A stretch of DNA of 35,530 bases from the NCBI GenBank assembly GCA_007126035.1, contig SLCC01000065.1, positions 1 through 35,530 on the forward strand, in the 5' to 3' direction. Below are positions 1 through 7,582 of the stretch, in pieces. Positions within the stretch are counted from its first letter, which is position 1; each line of letters opens with the position of its first letter. The notes under the pieces are model-generated. The model ran no database searches, was not told the DNA's origin, and saw only the letters and a program-made list of their open reading frames with translations. Origin of the DNA: Gemmatimonadota bacterium (lineage in GTDB: Bacteria; Gemmatimonadota; Gemmatimonadetes; Longimicrobiales; RSA9). The position numbers were made by a program, and so were the translations under genes.

Positions 1-96
1 CCTGCGGGCCGCCAGGCCCCCGCCCCCCTGCGAGGCCGCCAGGCCGAGCCCGCCTGCGCCGCCAGGCGCCCCCCTGCGAGGCCGCCAGGCCGAGCC
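1..96. repeat. GC-rich short repeat cluster after pssA
   Basis: Four copies of a unit beginning CCTGCG and ending GCCGCCAGGC start at 1, 27, 53 and 73. Bases 22-50 and 68-96 are identical over 29 bases, 46 bases apart. Unit spacing (26, 26, 20) is not a multiple of three, so this is not a repeated peptide. It lies just downstream of the pssA stop codon and runs off the left edge, so the full size is unknown. No function is visible beyond the hairpin formed by its last copy. Confidence 0.6.
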
Positions 97-103
97 CTGG
101 CGG
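82..103 (-). terminator. Hairpin downstream of pssA, terminator-like
   Basis: CCGCCAGG (82-89) and CCTGGCGG (96-103) form a perfect 8-bp GC stem with a 6-base loop, 18 bases past the pssA stop on the minus strand. No T-run follows, so a classical intrinsic terminator is not shown. It could be an RNA 3'-end-stabilising structure. The same CCGCCAGG arm also occurs at 36-43, so alternative pairing is possible. Confidence 0.4.
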
Positions 104-121
104 AGCCGCCCACCAGAGGCC

Positions 122-997
122 TCAGCCCTCCTCCTGGTCCTCGGGTTCGCTCTCGACCCGTCGAGGCCACCAAAGCCGCCGCGGCGGAGCCAGTTCATTG
201 TAATCTATCTCCCGTATCTCGGCATCCGCTTCGTCGCTGTCCTCGGTGTCCAGGAGCAGGTCTCTATCCGGGAGCCGCTCGAAGAAGCCTAGCGCCGCCG
301 CCTTCAGCATCCCGTAGATCACGTAGGCCAGCAGGGCGGGGAAGAAGAACAGGGATGGTATGGTCAAGACGGCGACCAGGGTGCCGATGAAGGCGGCCAG
401 CGTGAGCAGCCCCCTGAGGGTTCGGAACCCGAACTTGGGAACCACCGGGTAGAGGACGTGGCTCATCATGAGCATGCCCACCGCCAGCATCAGGCCGATC
501 ATGATGCTGGGCCAGTGCAGCGCCGCCAGGTGCTGTTGGAACAGCTCCGTCTGGCTGAACGGATAGAACGTGGCCAGGGTCATCCCTGCCGCCGGGGAAG
601 GTAACCCGTGGAATGCCACCTTGGCGTGGCCCGCCTGTTCGACGTTGAAGCGGGCCAGTCGGATCACGGCGGCCGCAACGTAGAAGAACGCGGCCACCCA
701 GCCCCATGCCGCCTCGGCGAGGAAGAGGTGGTAGATCACCAGGGCAGGCGCCACGCCGAAGCTGATGGCATCCACCAGTGAGTCCAGCTCCGCGCCGAAG
801 CGGCTGCCGGTGCGGGTCACCCGTGCCACGCGACCATCCAGCGTATCGGCTACTCCCGCCAACACGATGAGCCAGGCGGCCGCCATGAAGTCGCCGCGGC
901 TCGCCGCCACCATCGCCCAGATGCCGAAGAAGAGGTTCGCGAGCGTGAGCGCGCTGGGGATGATGATGACGCCACCCCGCAGTCGGGCCCTGTTCAT
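122..997 (-). CDS. pssA: CDP-diacylglycerol-serine O-phosphatidyltransferase
   Basis: This integral-membrane enzyme transfers the phosphatidyl group from CDP-diacylglycerol to L-serine, giving phosphatidylserine, the precursor of phosphatidylethanolamine. The product is 291 residues. It carries the complete CDP-alcohol phosphotransferase motif: D54-G55, A58-R59, then G68, D72 and D76 with the family spacing. Several hydrophobic segments follow (about residues 85-110, 150-180 and 190-235) and the tail is acidic. The ATG at 997 is chosen because GAGGG sits just before it. An in-frame ATG at 1018 overlaps the upstream stop as TGATG and would add seven residues. It is last in a minus-strand operon behind the small membrane protein and purC. 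A sister CDP-alcohol transferase such as PgsA is less likely given the fit around the serine-type motif. Confidence 0.93.
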   Translation of the reverse strand: MNRARLRGGVIIIPSALTLANLFFGIWAMVAASRGDFMAAAWLIVLAGVADTLDGRVARVTRTGSRFGAELDSLVDAISFGVAPALVIYHLFLAEAAWGWVAAFFYVAAAVIRLARFNVEQAGHAKVAFHGLPSPAAGMTLATFYPFSQTELFQQHLAALHWPSIMIGLMLAVGMLMMSHVLYPVVPKFGFRTLRGLLTLAAFIGTLVAVLTIPSLFFFPALLAYVIYGMLKAAALGFFERLPDRDLLLDTEDSDEADAEIREIDYNELAPPRRLWWPRRVESEPEDQEEG

Positions 998-1017
998 ATT
1001 CCCTCGCCGCTGCCGCA

Positions 1018-1272
1018 TCACCGGTGCGCCGATCCTTCCGCACCGGCAGCAGATGGTCGGGACGTGGTGATCGCCCCGCCGGCGTCTTGTCGGTCCCTGT
1101 CCCCGTGTTCCTGGCCCGCCACGACGACGGCGAGTCCGATGACCACCAGCGCGTACGCCAGCAGCCAGAGCCCCCAGCGTCCCGTCCGGATGGCAACCAC
1201 CAGGAGGATGAGCGCCATGCCCGTCAGCGTGGCGGCGGCGATTGGCCAGCTCTGGATCGCTTCCGGCATCAT
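1018..1272 (-). CDS. Small two-helix membrane protein, unknown function
   Basis: An 84-residue protein that I do not recognise. Two hydrophobic segments (about residues 11-28 and 34-53) are separated by a short basic turn (RTGRWG), predicting a helical hairpin with a hydrophilic C-terminal tail of about 30 residues. Its ATG overlaps the purC stop as ATGA, and GGAG lies 8 bases upstream. It ends 20 bases before pssA, or overlaps it by one base if pssA starts at 1018. The tight coupling on both sides argues that it is translated. Position next to a membrane-lipid enzyme suggests a membrane role, but that is only inference. There are no cysteines, metal motifs or enzyme signatures. Confidence 0.7.
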   Translation of the reverse strand: MMPEAIQSWPIAAATLTGMALILLVVAIRTGRWGLWLLAYALVVIGLAVVVAGQEHGDRDRQDAGGAITTSRPSAAGAEGSAHR

Positions 1273-2183
1273 TCCTCCAGCTCCCCACCGGTGAGCCGGC
1301 TGTAGACTTCCAGGTAACGTCCGGTGGTGGCCGTGATCACCGCCTCCGGGACCCGTGGCGGTGGCGGTCTCCTGTCCCACTGACCAGCCCGGACCATCTG
1401 CTCCAGGAAGTCGCGTACGGGCTGTTTGTCCAGCGACGGCTGCGCGCGCCCCGGCTCGTACGTCTCGCGCGGCCAGAAGCGAGACGAGTCCGGGGTCATC
1501 ACCTCGTCAATGAGCAGGATGCGGTCGCCCTCGAGCCCGAACTCGAGCTTCGTGTCGGCCAGTATGATTCCTCGCTCCAACGCCAGCTCGTGGCCCCGCC
1601 GGTACAGCTCCAGGCTGAGCGCCCGCAGGCGGTCCGCCATCCCGGCGCCGAGCTGCTCTACCACACGGGAGAAGGTGATGCTCTGGTCGTGCCCTGTGGT
1701 GGCCTTGGTAGCGGGTGAGAAGAGGGGCTGATCCAGGCGGTCGCTCTGCCGGAGGCCAGGCGGTAGCGGCTCACCGGCCAGGGTGCCGTGCTGACGGTAC
1801 TCCTCCCATGCCGAGCCGGCCATATAGCCCCGAACCACGCACTCGATGGGCAGGGGCTCGGTACGGCGGACCAGGAGCGACCGCCCCGCCCACTGATCCC
1901 GGCTGTCTGCCAGCTCCGGGACGAGATCGACGATCCGGTCGGGGTCCGATGCCACCAGGTGGTGGTCGACGCGGTGACCGATCCGATCCAGCCACCAGGC
2001 TGTCAACGCTGTGAGGACGGCACCCTTCCGCGGTATGGGCTGGTCCATGACCACGTCGAAGGCGCTCAATCGGTCGGAGGCCACCATGAGCAGGTGATCG
2101 TCGCCCGCGCCGTACAGCTCGCGCACCTTGCCACGGCTGTGGAGCGGAAGCGGGAGACGGGACTGCTGGACCAGGCCGCTCAT
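1269..2183 (-). CDS. purC: SAICAR synthetase (purine biosynthesis)
   Basis: Cytosolic ATP-dependent ligase joining aspartate to CAIR to make SAICAR, which PurB then cleaves. The product is 304 residues, the size of the longer PurC class. Visible motifs are GKVRELY near residue 18, SDRLSAFD near 37, the signature VVRGYMAGSAWEEY near 115-128, and DTKLEFG in the C-terminal third. Its start overlaps the purB stop by 4 bases (ATGA), and its stop overlaps the start of the small membrane protein in the same way. Two consecutive pathway enzymes are therefore translationally coupled. The family and start are secure. Confidence 0.96.
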   Translation of the reverse strand: MSGLVQQSRLPLPLHSRGKVRELYGAGDDHLLMVASDRLSAFDVVMDQPIPRKGAVLTALTAWWLDRIGHRVDHHLVASDPDRIVDLVPELADSRDQWAGRSLLVRRTEPLPIECVVRGYMAGSAWEEYRQHGTLAGEPLPPGLRQSDRLDQPLFSPATKATTGHDQSITFSRVVEQLGAGMADRLRALSLELYRRGHELALERGIILADTKLEFGLEGDRILLIDEVMTPDSSRFWPRETYEPGRAQPSLDKQPVRDFLEQMVRAGQWDRRPPPPRVPEAVITATTGRYLEVYSRLTGGELEE

Positions 2184-3655
2184 GCCCGCAGCTCCGGCAC
2201 GTCCGTGGCTGAGGACGCCGTCGCGTCCGCCAGTACCGGCTCCAGCTCGGCCAGGAACTGGTCCACCTGCTCCGCCGACCGGCCGACGTGGCGGCCAGGG
2301 TCCAGGATCCCGGCCAGCTCGTCCCGGGACAGGCGGAAGGCCGGGTCGCTGGCGATCCGTTCGGGCAGGTCATTGGCCCCGCCTTCTTCCTTCAGTCGGT
2401 CCGCCGCGGCCATGGCATGGCGCCGGATTCGCTCGTGCAGGTCCTGGCGGTCGCCGCCTCGACGGACCGCCTGCATGAGGACCGCCTCGGTGGCCAGGAA
2501 GGGCAGCTCCTGCGTCAGGCGCTGGCGGATCATCACGGGCCGGACCACGAGACCGGCGACCACGTTGTGAACGATCACCAGGATGGCGTCGGTGGTGAGG
2601 TAGGATTCGGCCAGCGCCAGCCGCCGGTTCGCCGAGTCATCAAGCGTCCGCTCGAACCACTGCGTCGCCGCCGTGAATCCCGCGTCCAGTGAGAGGGTGA
2701 TCACGTGGCGGGCCAGGCCGCTGATCCGTTCGGCGCGCATGGGGTTGCGCTTGTACGGCATGGCGGAGGACCCGACCTGGTCACTCTCGAAGGGCTCCTC
2801 GATCTCCCGGAGGTGGGCCAGGAGTCGCAGGTCGTGGGAGAGCTTGGACGCGGAGGCGGCGATGCCCGCCAGCGTGGAAAGGGCGGCGTAATCCACCTTG
2901 CGGGGGTACGTCTGCCCGGTGACGTCATAAGTGCGATCGAACCCCATGGCTGAGGCTATCCGCCGCTGCAGCTCGTCCACCTTCGCCCCATCGCCGTCGA
3001 AGAGCTCCAGGAACGACGCCTGTGTGCCCGTGGCGCCGCGTATGCCCCGGGCCCGGAGAGACTCGAGCCGGTGGTCAATCTCCTCCAGGTCCAGCACCAG
3101 GTCCTGGAGCCAGAGGGCGGCTCGCCGACCCACGGTGGTGGGCTGGGCCGGCTGGAAATGGGTGAAGCCCAGTGCGGGCAGGTCCCGATAGCGACGGGCG
3201 AAGCCGGCCAGCACTGCGATGCATGACAGCAGACGGCGCCGCACCAGACGCAGCGCCTCCCGCTGCTGGATCAGCTCCGTGTTGTCGGTGACGAAAGCGC
3301 TCGTTGCGCCCAGGTGGATGAAGGGTCGGGCGGCTGGCGCCAGCTCACTGAAATGGTGGACGTGGGCCATCACGTCGTGACGGAGACGGCGCTCGTGCTC
3401 CGCCGCCCGCTCAAGGTCGATATCATCCAGGTGCTCCCGCATCTGGGCGATCGCCTCCGCGGGGATCTCCAGCCCCAGGTCCTTCTCCGCCTCCGCCAGG
3501 GCCAGCCAGAGCCGGCGCCACATGCCGAACTTGAAAGCGGTCGAGAACAGCCGCGTCATCTCCCGGGACGCGTACCGCTCGATGAGTGGGTTCCGATACT
3601 CGATGTTCGCCTCCCCTGACTCGAGCCGGGTCAGGAGGTCCGTGGCAAGGTCCAT
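2180..3655 (-). CDS. purB: Adenylosuccinate lyase
   Basis: Cytosolic lyase of the fumarase/aspartase superfamily. It releases fumarate from SAICAR and from adenylosuccinate, so it acts twice in purine synthesis. From the ATG at 3655 it has 491 residues. The superfamily signature SSAMPYKRNP lies at about 296-305 and carries the mobile-loop serine. THFQPAQPTT (about 165-174) carries a conserved histidine, and GATSAFVTDN lies near 117-125. An upstream in-frame start at 3709 would add 18 residues lying inside htrA and is not needed. It begins 16 bases after the htrA stop and overlaps purC. The length is above that of the 430-residue short class, in line with the longer PurB class. Confidence 0.95.
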   Translation of the reverse strand: MDLATDLLTRLESGEANIEYRNPLIERYASREMTRLFSTAFKFGMWRRLWLALAEAEKDLGLEIPAEAIAQMREHLDDIDLERAAEHERRLRHDVMAHVHHFSELAPAARPFIHLGATSAFVTDNTELIQQREALRLVRRRLLSCIAVLAGFARRYRDLPALGFTHFQPAQPTTVGRRAALWLQDLVLDLEEIDHRLESLRARGIRGATGTQASFLELFDGDGAKVDELQRRIASAMGFDRTYDVTGQTYPRKVDYAALSTLAGIAASASKLSHDLRLLAHLREIEEPFESDQVGSSAMPYKRNPMRAERISGLARHVITLSLDAGFTAATQWFERTLDDSANRRLALAESYLTTDAILVIVHNVVAGLVVRPVMIRQRLTQELPFLATEAVLMQAVRRGGDRQDLHERIRRHAMAAADRLKEEGGANDLPERIASDPAFRLSRDELAGILDPGRHVGRSAEQVDQFLAELEPVLADATASSATDVPELRA

Positions 3656-3671
3656 GATGGCAGGTTCCCGG

Positions 3672-5147
3672 TCACAGGTAGAAAGCGGCGTAGAACTCCC
3701 GCCCGTCACGCTCGATCAACATCCGGACAGCGGAGCGCGCCCCGGGGCGCCGCAGTCGCTCCAGGATGTCGGCAGCCTCCTCTGCGGAACCGACGGAATA
3801 GCGGTTGATGGCCGTGATCAGGTCACCCTCGCGGATGCCCAACGTGCGCCGGACCTGGTCCGATACGACTACGACCAGAGCGCCCTGCTCACTGACCAGG
3901 CCTCGCTCGGAACGGATCGACGGCGTCAACGTCACGAGCTCGAAGGCCTCGAGTACGCTGATCCGCTGGGCTGCCAGCGACGGCAGGTTGACCGGGACCA
4001 ACGAGACCGTCCGGCCTCGGTCGAGCTCCACCGTGACCTCTTCGCCGACCCGGACCTCCAGCATGACCGCCTCCCAGTCCAGCGGGCTGCGAACCGGATA
4101 TCCGTTGACCGACCGGACAACAGCGCCGACTCGAATGCCGGCACGCTCGGCAGGGGAGCCGGGTGCCACCGCTGCCACCCGGACCTCCCGGGTCCGGGCC
4201 AGCGTGCCTCGCTCCGCCGGCTCGAGCTCGAGACCCGCCCACGGCCGCCGGACCGAGCCCTCGTTTACCAGGTCCATCACCACCGATCGAGCGCGATTGA
4301 TCGGAATGGCGAAGCCCAACCCCTCGCTCCCGCCGCCTCGCGTGAAGATGGACGAGCTCACCCCGATGACGTCACCGTCAGCGTTGACCAGAGGCCCGCC
4401 CGAGTTGCCCGGATTGATGGAGGCGTCGGTCTGGATCATGCCCAGGTAGTACCCCCGTTGATCGGTGCCGCTGGGTACTATGTTCCGGCCGATCCCGCTG
4501 ATCACACCGGCCGTGACAGTCGGCTCGGTGTTCGACAGGAGCTGGCCGAACGGGTTGCCGATGGCCACCACCCACTCACCGATGAGCAGGTCATCGGACC
4601 TGCCCAGAGGCGCCACCGGCAGCTGCGCACCGTCGGTGGCCAGTCGGACGAGGGCCAGGTCGTTCACCTCGTCAGTACCCACCACCTCGCCCGGGAAGCC
4701 CCGCCCGTCAGCTAGCGTCACCACCACGTCCGTGGCCCCGCGGACCACGTGCTCGTTGGTGAGGACCAGACCGTCGCCATGGATTATGAAGCCGGAGCCG
4801 AGACCGGCCACCTGGCGCTCCATGCCCGGGGGAAGGAACAGCTGCTCCCAGGGGCTCCTGGCTCGAACGGTCTCCCGCCGGATCACGTTGACGCTCACCA
4901 CCGCCGGCGCCACCCGCTCCGCCGCCCGGACGATGGCCGTGCGCCGGGAGAGGTCGATGGCCTCCTGCGGCTCCAGACGCCGGGCCGGGCCATCGATCTC
5001 AGAACGCGGATCCTGACCCTGGTCCAGGGCAAGGGTGAACTCGCTGCCCGTGGCGGCGGCGTCCTCCTGCGTAGCATCCGCGCAGCCGCCGAAGGCCAGC
5101 GCCGCCAGCGCCAGGACCGAGAGCAGGTGGCCGGGCAGGGCGCTCAT
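3672..5147 (-). CDS. HtrA/DegP-type serine protease with two PDZ domains, putative lipoprotein
   Basis: Envelope quality-control protease of the trypsin-like HtrA family (491 residues). A hydrophobic N-terminal signal (residues 5-20) ends at Cys22 in an AFGGC context, a slightly atypical lipobox, so membrane anchoring is likely but not certain. The catalytic triad is His133 (NEHVV), Asp163 (NDLAL) and Ser249 (GNSGG). Two PDZ-like domains follow at about residues 290-375 and 410-490; the second is the less typical. The gene sits 4 bases after tal and 16 bases before purB, so it shares a transcript with metabolic genes, an odd setting for an envelope protease. DegS-like or DegP-like roles cannot be separated from sequence alone. 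Confidence 0.93.
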   Translation of the reverse strand: MSALPGHLLSVLALAALAFGGCADATQEDAAATGSEFTLALDQGQDPRSEIDGPARRLEPQEAIDLSRRTAIVRAAERVAPAVVSVNVIRRETVRARSPWEQLFLPPGMERQVAGLGSGFIIHGDGLVLTNEHVVRGATDVVVTLADGRGFPGEVVGTDEVNDLALVRLATDGAQLPVAPLGRSDDLLIGEWVVAIGNPFGQLLSNTEPTVTAGVISGIGRNIVPSGTDQRGYYLGMIQTDASINPGNSGGPLVNADGDVIGVSSSIFTRGGGSEGLGFAIPINRARSVVMDLVNEGSVRRPWAGLELEPAERGTLARTREVRVAAVAPGSPAERAGIRVGAVVRSVNGYPVRSPLDWEAVMLEVRVGEEVTVELDRGRTVSLVPVNLPSLAAQRISVLEAFELVTLTPSIRSERGLVSEQGALVVVVSDQVRRTLGIREGDLITAINRYSVGSAEEAADILERLRRPGARSAVRMLIERDGREFYAAFYL

Positions 5148-5151
5148 GGCT

Positions 5152-5820
5152 TCAGATCACCCGCCGGCCTTCCGGCAGCTTCTCCCAGTCAGCCAGGAAC
5201 GCGGCTAGCCCGTGGTCCGTGAGCGGGTGCTTCAGGAGCTGCCACAGAACCTTGGCCGGCAGGGTCCCCGCGTCCGCACCCGCCAGCGCTGATTCCACCA
5301 CGTGCTGTGGGTGGCGGATCGACGCCGCCAGGATCTGCGTCTCGAAACCGTAGCTGTCGTATATCAGTCTGATCTGGCGGATCAGGTCCATGCCGTCCGT
5401 GGAAACGTCGTCCAGGCGACCGATGAATGGTGAGATGTAGGTGGCGTCCGCCTTGGCAGCCAGCAGTGCCTGCGTGGGTGAGAAGCACAGCGTGACGTTC
5501 ACCTTGATCCCCTCGGCCCGGAACCGACGGCAGGCCACGAGCCCGTCCTCCGTGAGCGGCGCCTTCACCACTATGTTGTCGGCGATCTTCGCCAGCTTCT
5601 TCCCCTCTCGGACCATGCTGTCCGCGTCCGTCGCCACCACTTCCGCGCTCACCGGGCCGGGGACCGTGGCGCAAATCTCCTCCAGGATCGCCCGCGGATC
5701 GCCGTCTACACCCGCCGAGCGCGACAGGAGAGTCGGATTCGTCGTCACGCCATCGATCAGCCCCGCCTCTTCCGCCCTGCGGATCTCCGTCAGCTCCGCC
5801 GTATCCAGAAAGATCTTCAC
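5152..5820 (-). CDS. tal: Transaldolase (short TalC/FSA-type family)
   Basis: Cytosolic class I aldolase-fold enzyme that moves a dihydroxyacetone unit between sugar phosphates in the non-oxidative pentose phosphate pathway. The product is 222 residues, the compact single-domain type. It starts KIFLDTA, carries TTNPTL near 26-31, the Schiff-base lysine Lys86 in IVVKAP, and the typical NVTLCFS and SPFIGRLDD segments. The GTG at 5820 is preferred over a longer ATG form because AGGTGGAG lies 5 bases upstream and the family begins here. That ribosome site lies in a small hairpin. The family also includes fructose-6-phosphate aldolases, so the exact reaction is not proven. Confidence 0.92.
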   Translation of the reverse strand: MKIFLDTAELTEIRRAEEAGLIDGVTTNPTLLSRSAGVDGDPRAILEEICATVPGPVSAEVVATDADSMVREGKKLAKIADNIVVKAPLTEDGLVACRRFRAEGIKVNVTLCFSPTQALLAAKADATYISPFIGRLDDVSTDGMDLIRQIRLIYDSYGFETQILAASIRHPQHVVESALAGADAGTLPAKVLWQLLKHPLTDHGLAAFLADWEKLPEGRRVI

Positions 5821-5992
5821 CGGTCTCCACCTGTTGGAGTGAATTGTCGAGCAACCCAAGCTACCCGGCAGAGCACCGTTTGCTCAAGGGGGGGAGTAAA
5901 CGTGGGGGTGGAGTCACAGCGACAGGCGACAAGCTGCTGGTTGTCGGAAGAGTTGGTCCGCTGCTGATCGCGCCCACCGCCGCCCACCCGGA
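5821..5992 (-). promoter_or_regulatory. Structured leader between truA and tal
   Basis: This 172-base gap contains no gene I can support. Reading in the direction of transcription it has three perfect inverted repeats: arms at 5941-5946 and 5927-5932 (6 bp, 8-base loop), 5881-5885 and 5871-5875 (5 bp, 5-base loop), and 5835-5839 and 5825-5829 (5 bp, 5-base loop). The last covers the tal ribosome site. A C-rich stretch lies between the first two. No good promoter was found. It could hold the truA terminator, the tal promoter, or a translational control element. Confidence 0.4.
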
Positions 5993-6796
5993 TCAGGGGA
6001 GGTGCTGATTCCGGGGACCACACTCCTCCAGCTCGCCAGAATGGTAGTACACACGCGCCAGGAAGAGCCCCGACGCGGGCGCGGGTGGGCTCGTCTCCAG
6101 TTCACCCGGCCGCGGGCCCGTCAGCAGCTCGGCCACGTCCCTCGCAGGACGACGACCCCGACCCGCGTCGGCCATCGTACCCACCAGGTACCGGACCATG
6201 TGGTGGAGGAACCGATCCGCCACGATCCGGAACTCCAACCCCCGGCCCGGCCAGTCGAACCAGCGCGCCGTGTGGACCTCGCACCGGTATCCCCGCTCGG
6301 GCTGGCCCGACTTGGCGTAGCCACGGAACGAGTGCTCGCCCGTAAGCGCCGCCGCGGTCGCGTCCAGGATCGACCGGGCCAGTGGCTCCCGTATCGGCCA
6401 GCACCAGCGGTGATGGAAAGGCGACAACGCCCCCTCCCCGAGACCGATCCGGTAGATATAGCCCCGGGCGATAGCGCTCTTGCGGGCATGGAAGGTCGAG
6501 GGGACCGGCTCAGCGCTCGCCACCCACACGTCGCCAGGCAGGATGGCGTTGAGCGACTTCCGGAGCGCCCCGGCAGTCCAGTTCTCCGGCATGTCCACGC
6601 TCACGACCTGGCCCGTGGCATGGACGCCCGTGTCGGTGCGGCCAGCCGCTATCGTCGACACCCGCCGGTCGGCCAGTCGTGACAGCGCCGTCTCCAACTC
6701 GCCCTGCACCGTCCTGACCCCGGGCTGCAGCTGCCAGCCGTGATAAGCCGCCCCGTCATAGGCGAGGGTGAGCTTGATCCTGCCGGTCCGATTCAA
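5993..6796 (-). CDS. truA: tRNA pseudouridine(38-40) synthase
   Basis: Isomerises uridine to pseudouridine at positions 38-40 in the tRNA anticodon arm, and acts in the cytosol. From the TTG at 6796 the product is 267 residues. The catalytic Asp55 lies in AGRTDTGVHA, the N-terminus has LAYDGAAYHGWQ, and the C-terminal half has the family segment HHMVRYLVGTM. The TTG start is chosen because it gives the usual TruA N-terminus and GGTGA lies 7 bases upstream. An ATG at 6889 would add an atypical Arg/Trp-rich tail. It follows a 51-codon candidate gene and lexA with almost no spacing. Confidence 0.93.
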   Translation of the reverse strand: MNRTGRIKLTLAYDGAAYHGWQLQPGVRTVQGELETALSRLADRRVSTIAAGRTDTGVHATGQVVSVDMPENWTAGALRKSLNAILPGDVWVASAEPVPSTFHARKSAIARGYIYRIGLGEGALSPFHHRWCWPIREPLARSILDATAAALTGEHSFRGYAKSGQPERGYRCEVHTARWFDWPGRGLEFRIVADRFLHHMVRYLVGTMADAGRGRRPARDVAELLTGPRPGELETSPPAPASGLFLARVYYHSGELEECGPRNQHLP

Positions 6797-6803
6797 TGCA
6801 CGG

Positions 6804-6959
6804 TCACCACTGGCGGGGTCGCCTGGTCGCCGCCGCCACCACCGCCCGCACTGTCCAGGGACCCCGCAATACTGGATCGGACTGCTCACGCAGCAGCACC
6901 ACGGTGGTAGCGCGCCCCGTCCGGCGGCCCACGACGAACGGCCGCTCCCGCGCCTTCAC
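6804..6959 (-). CDS. Candidate small protein between lexA and truA
   Basis: A 51-codon open frame starts with GTG overlapping the lexA stop as GTGA and stops 7 bases before the truA TTG start. The predicted protein is strongly basic, with many Arg and Val residues, and has a mildly hydrophobic stretch near residues 36-44. I recognise no family. The support is positional: it fills exactly the gap between two genes, with coupling at both ends. In GC-rich DNA a frame this short can stay open by chance, so this is tentative. The alternative is that truA is simply translated after a 159-base spacer. Confidence 0.35.
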   Translation of the reverse strand: MKARERPFVVGRRTGRATTVVLLREQSDPVLRGPWTVRAVVAAATRRPRQW

Positions 6960-7582
6960 GCGTACCTCCGCATCACGCCCATCACTATACCCTGCACCTG
7001 CACCCGGTCGGCAGGGAAGAACATGGGAGACAGCGCCGCGTTGGCAGGCTGCAACCGGATCCGGCCGTCCTTCTCCCGGTAGAACTTCTTGACCGTGGCC
7101 GACTCCATGTCCACCAGCGCCACCACCATGTCCCCGTCGTCCGCGGTCTGACGATGCCGCACCACCAGGTAATCTCCGTCCCGGATCTGCTCATCGATCA
7201 TGGAGTCACCGTTCACCCGCAGCACGTAGTGCTCCCCCCGACCGAGCATCTCCTCCGGCACGGCGACCGCCTCCTGATCCTGCACGGCCTCGATAGGCAC
7301 GCCCGCCGCCACCTGGCCCAGCAGCGGGAGCGAGACGGCACCCGTCCTGACCTGCGCCGGCACCACCTCGATGGAGCGGCTCACATTGTGACCCTTTCGG
7401 ATATAGCCTTTTGCGCGCAAATTCTCCAGGTGCTCGTGCACAGTCGCGAGCGAGCTGTAGCCGAAGCGCGCTGCGATCTCCTCGAAGCTGGGAGCGTAAC
7501 CGTGCCCGGCGGCAAACTCTTCGACGAAATCCAGGATCTCCCGCTGCTTTCTGGTCAGGGGCTTCTGCTGGTGCGAGGTCAT
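6956..7582 (-). CDS. lexA: LexA repressor
   Basis: Transcriptional repressor of the DNA-damage (SOS) response, inactivated by RecA-stimulated self-cleavage. The product is 208 residues. The N-terminal winged helix-turn-helix spans about residues 8-70 (Thr-Arg-Lys-Gln-Arg-Glu start, recognition region near SLATVHEHLENL). The cleavage bond is Ala93-Gly94. The Ser127 (NGDSM) and Lys165 (ATVKKF) dyad forms the S24 peptidase site. The ATG at 7582 starts directly before the DNA-binding domain; the frame stays open far upstream across trpF, but that part is antisense. It is divergent from the trpF-like gene across 97 bases that hold candidate operators. It heads the minus-strand group, suggesting truA may be co-transcribed. 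Confidence 0.96.
   Translation of the reverse strand: MTSHQQKPLTRKQREILDFVEEFAAGHGYAPSFEEIAARFGYSSLATVHEHLENLRAKGYIRKGHNVSRSIEVVPAQVRTGAVSLPLLGQVAAGVPIEAVQDQEAVAVPEEMLGRGEHYVLRVNGDSMIDEQIRDGDYLVVRHRQTADDGDMVVALVDMESATVKKFYREKDGRIRLQPANAALSPMFFPADRVQVQGIVMGVMRRYA

Noticed and set aside
1-96. CRISPR array at the left edge
   Set aside because: Units are short, imperfect, unevenly spaced (26, 26, 20) with almost no unique spacers, and no cas gene is nearby.
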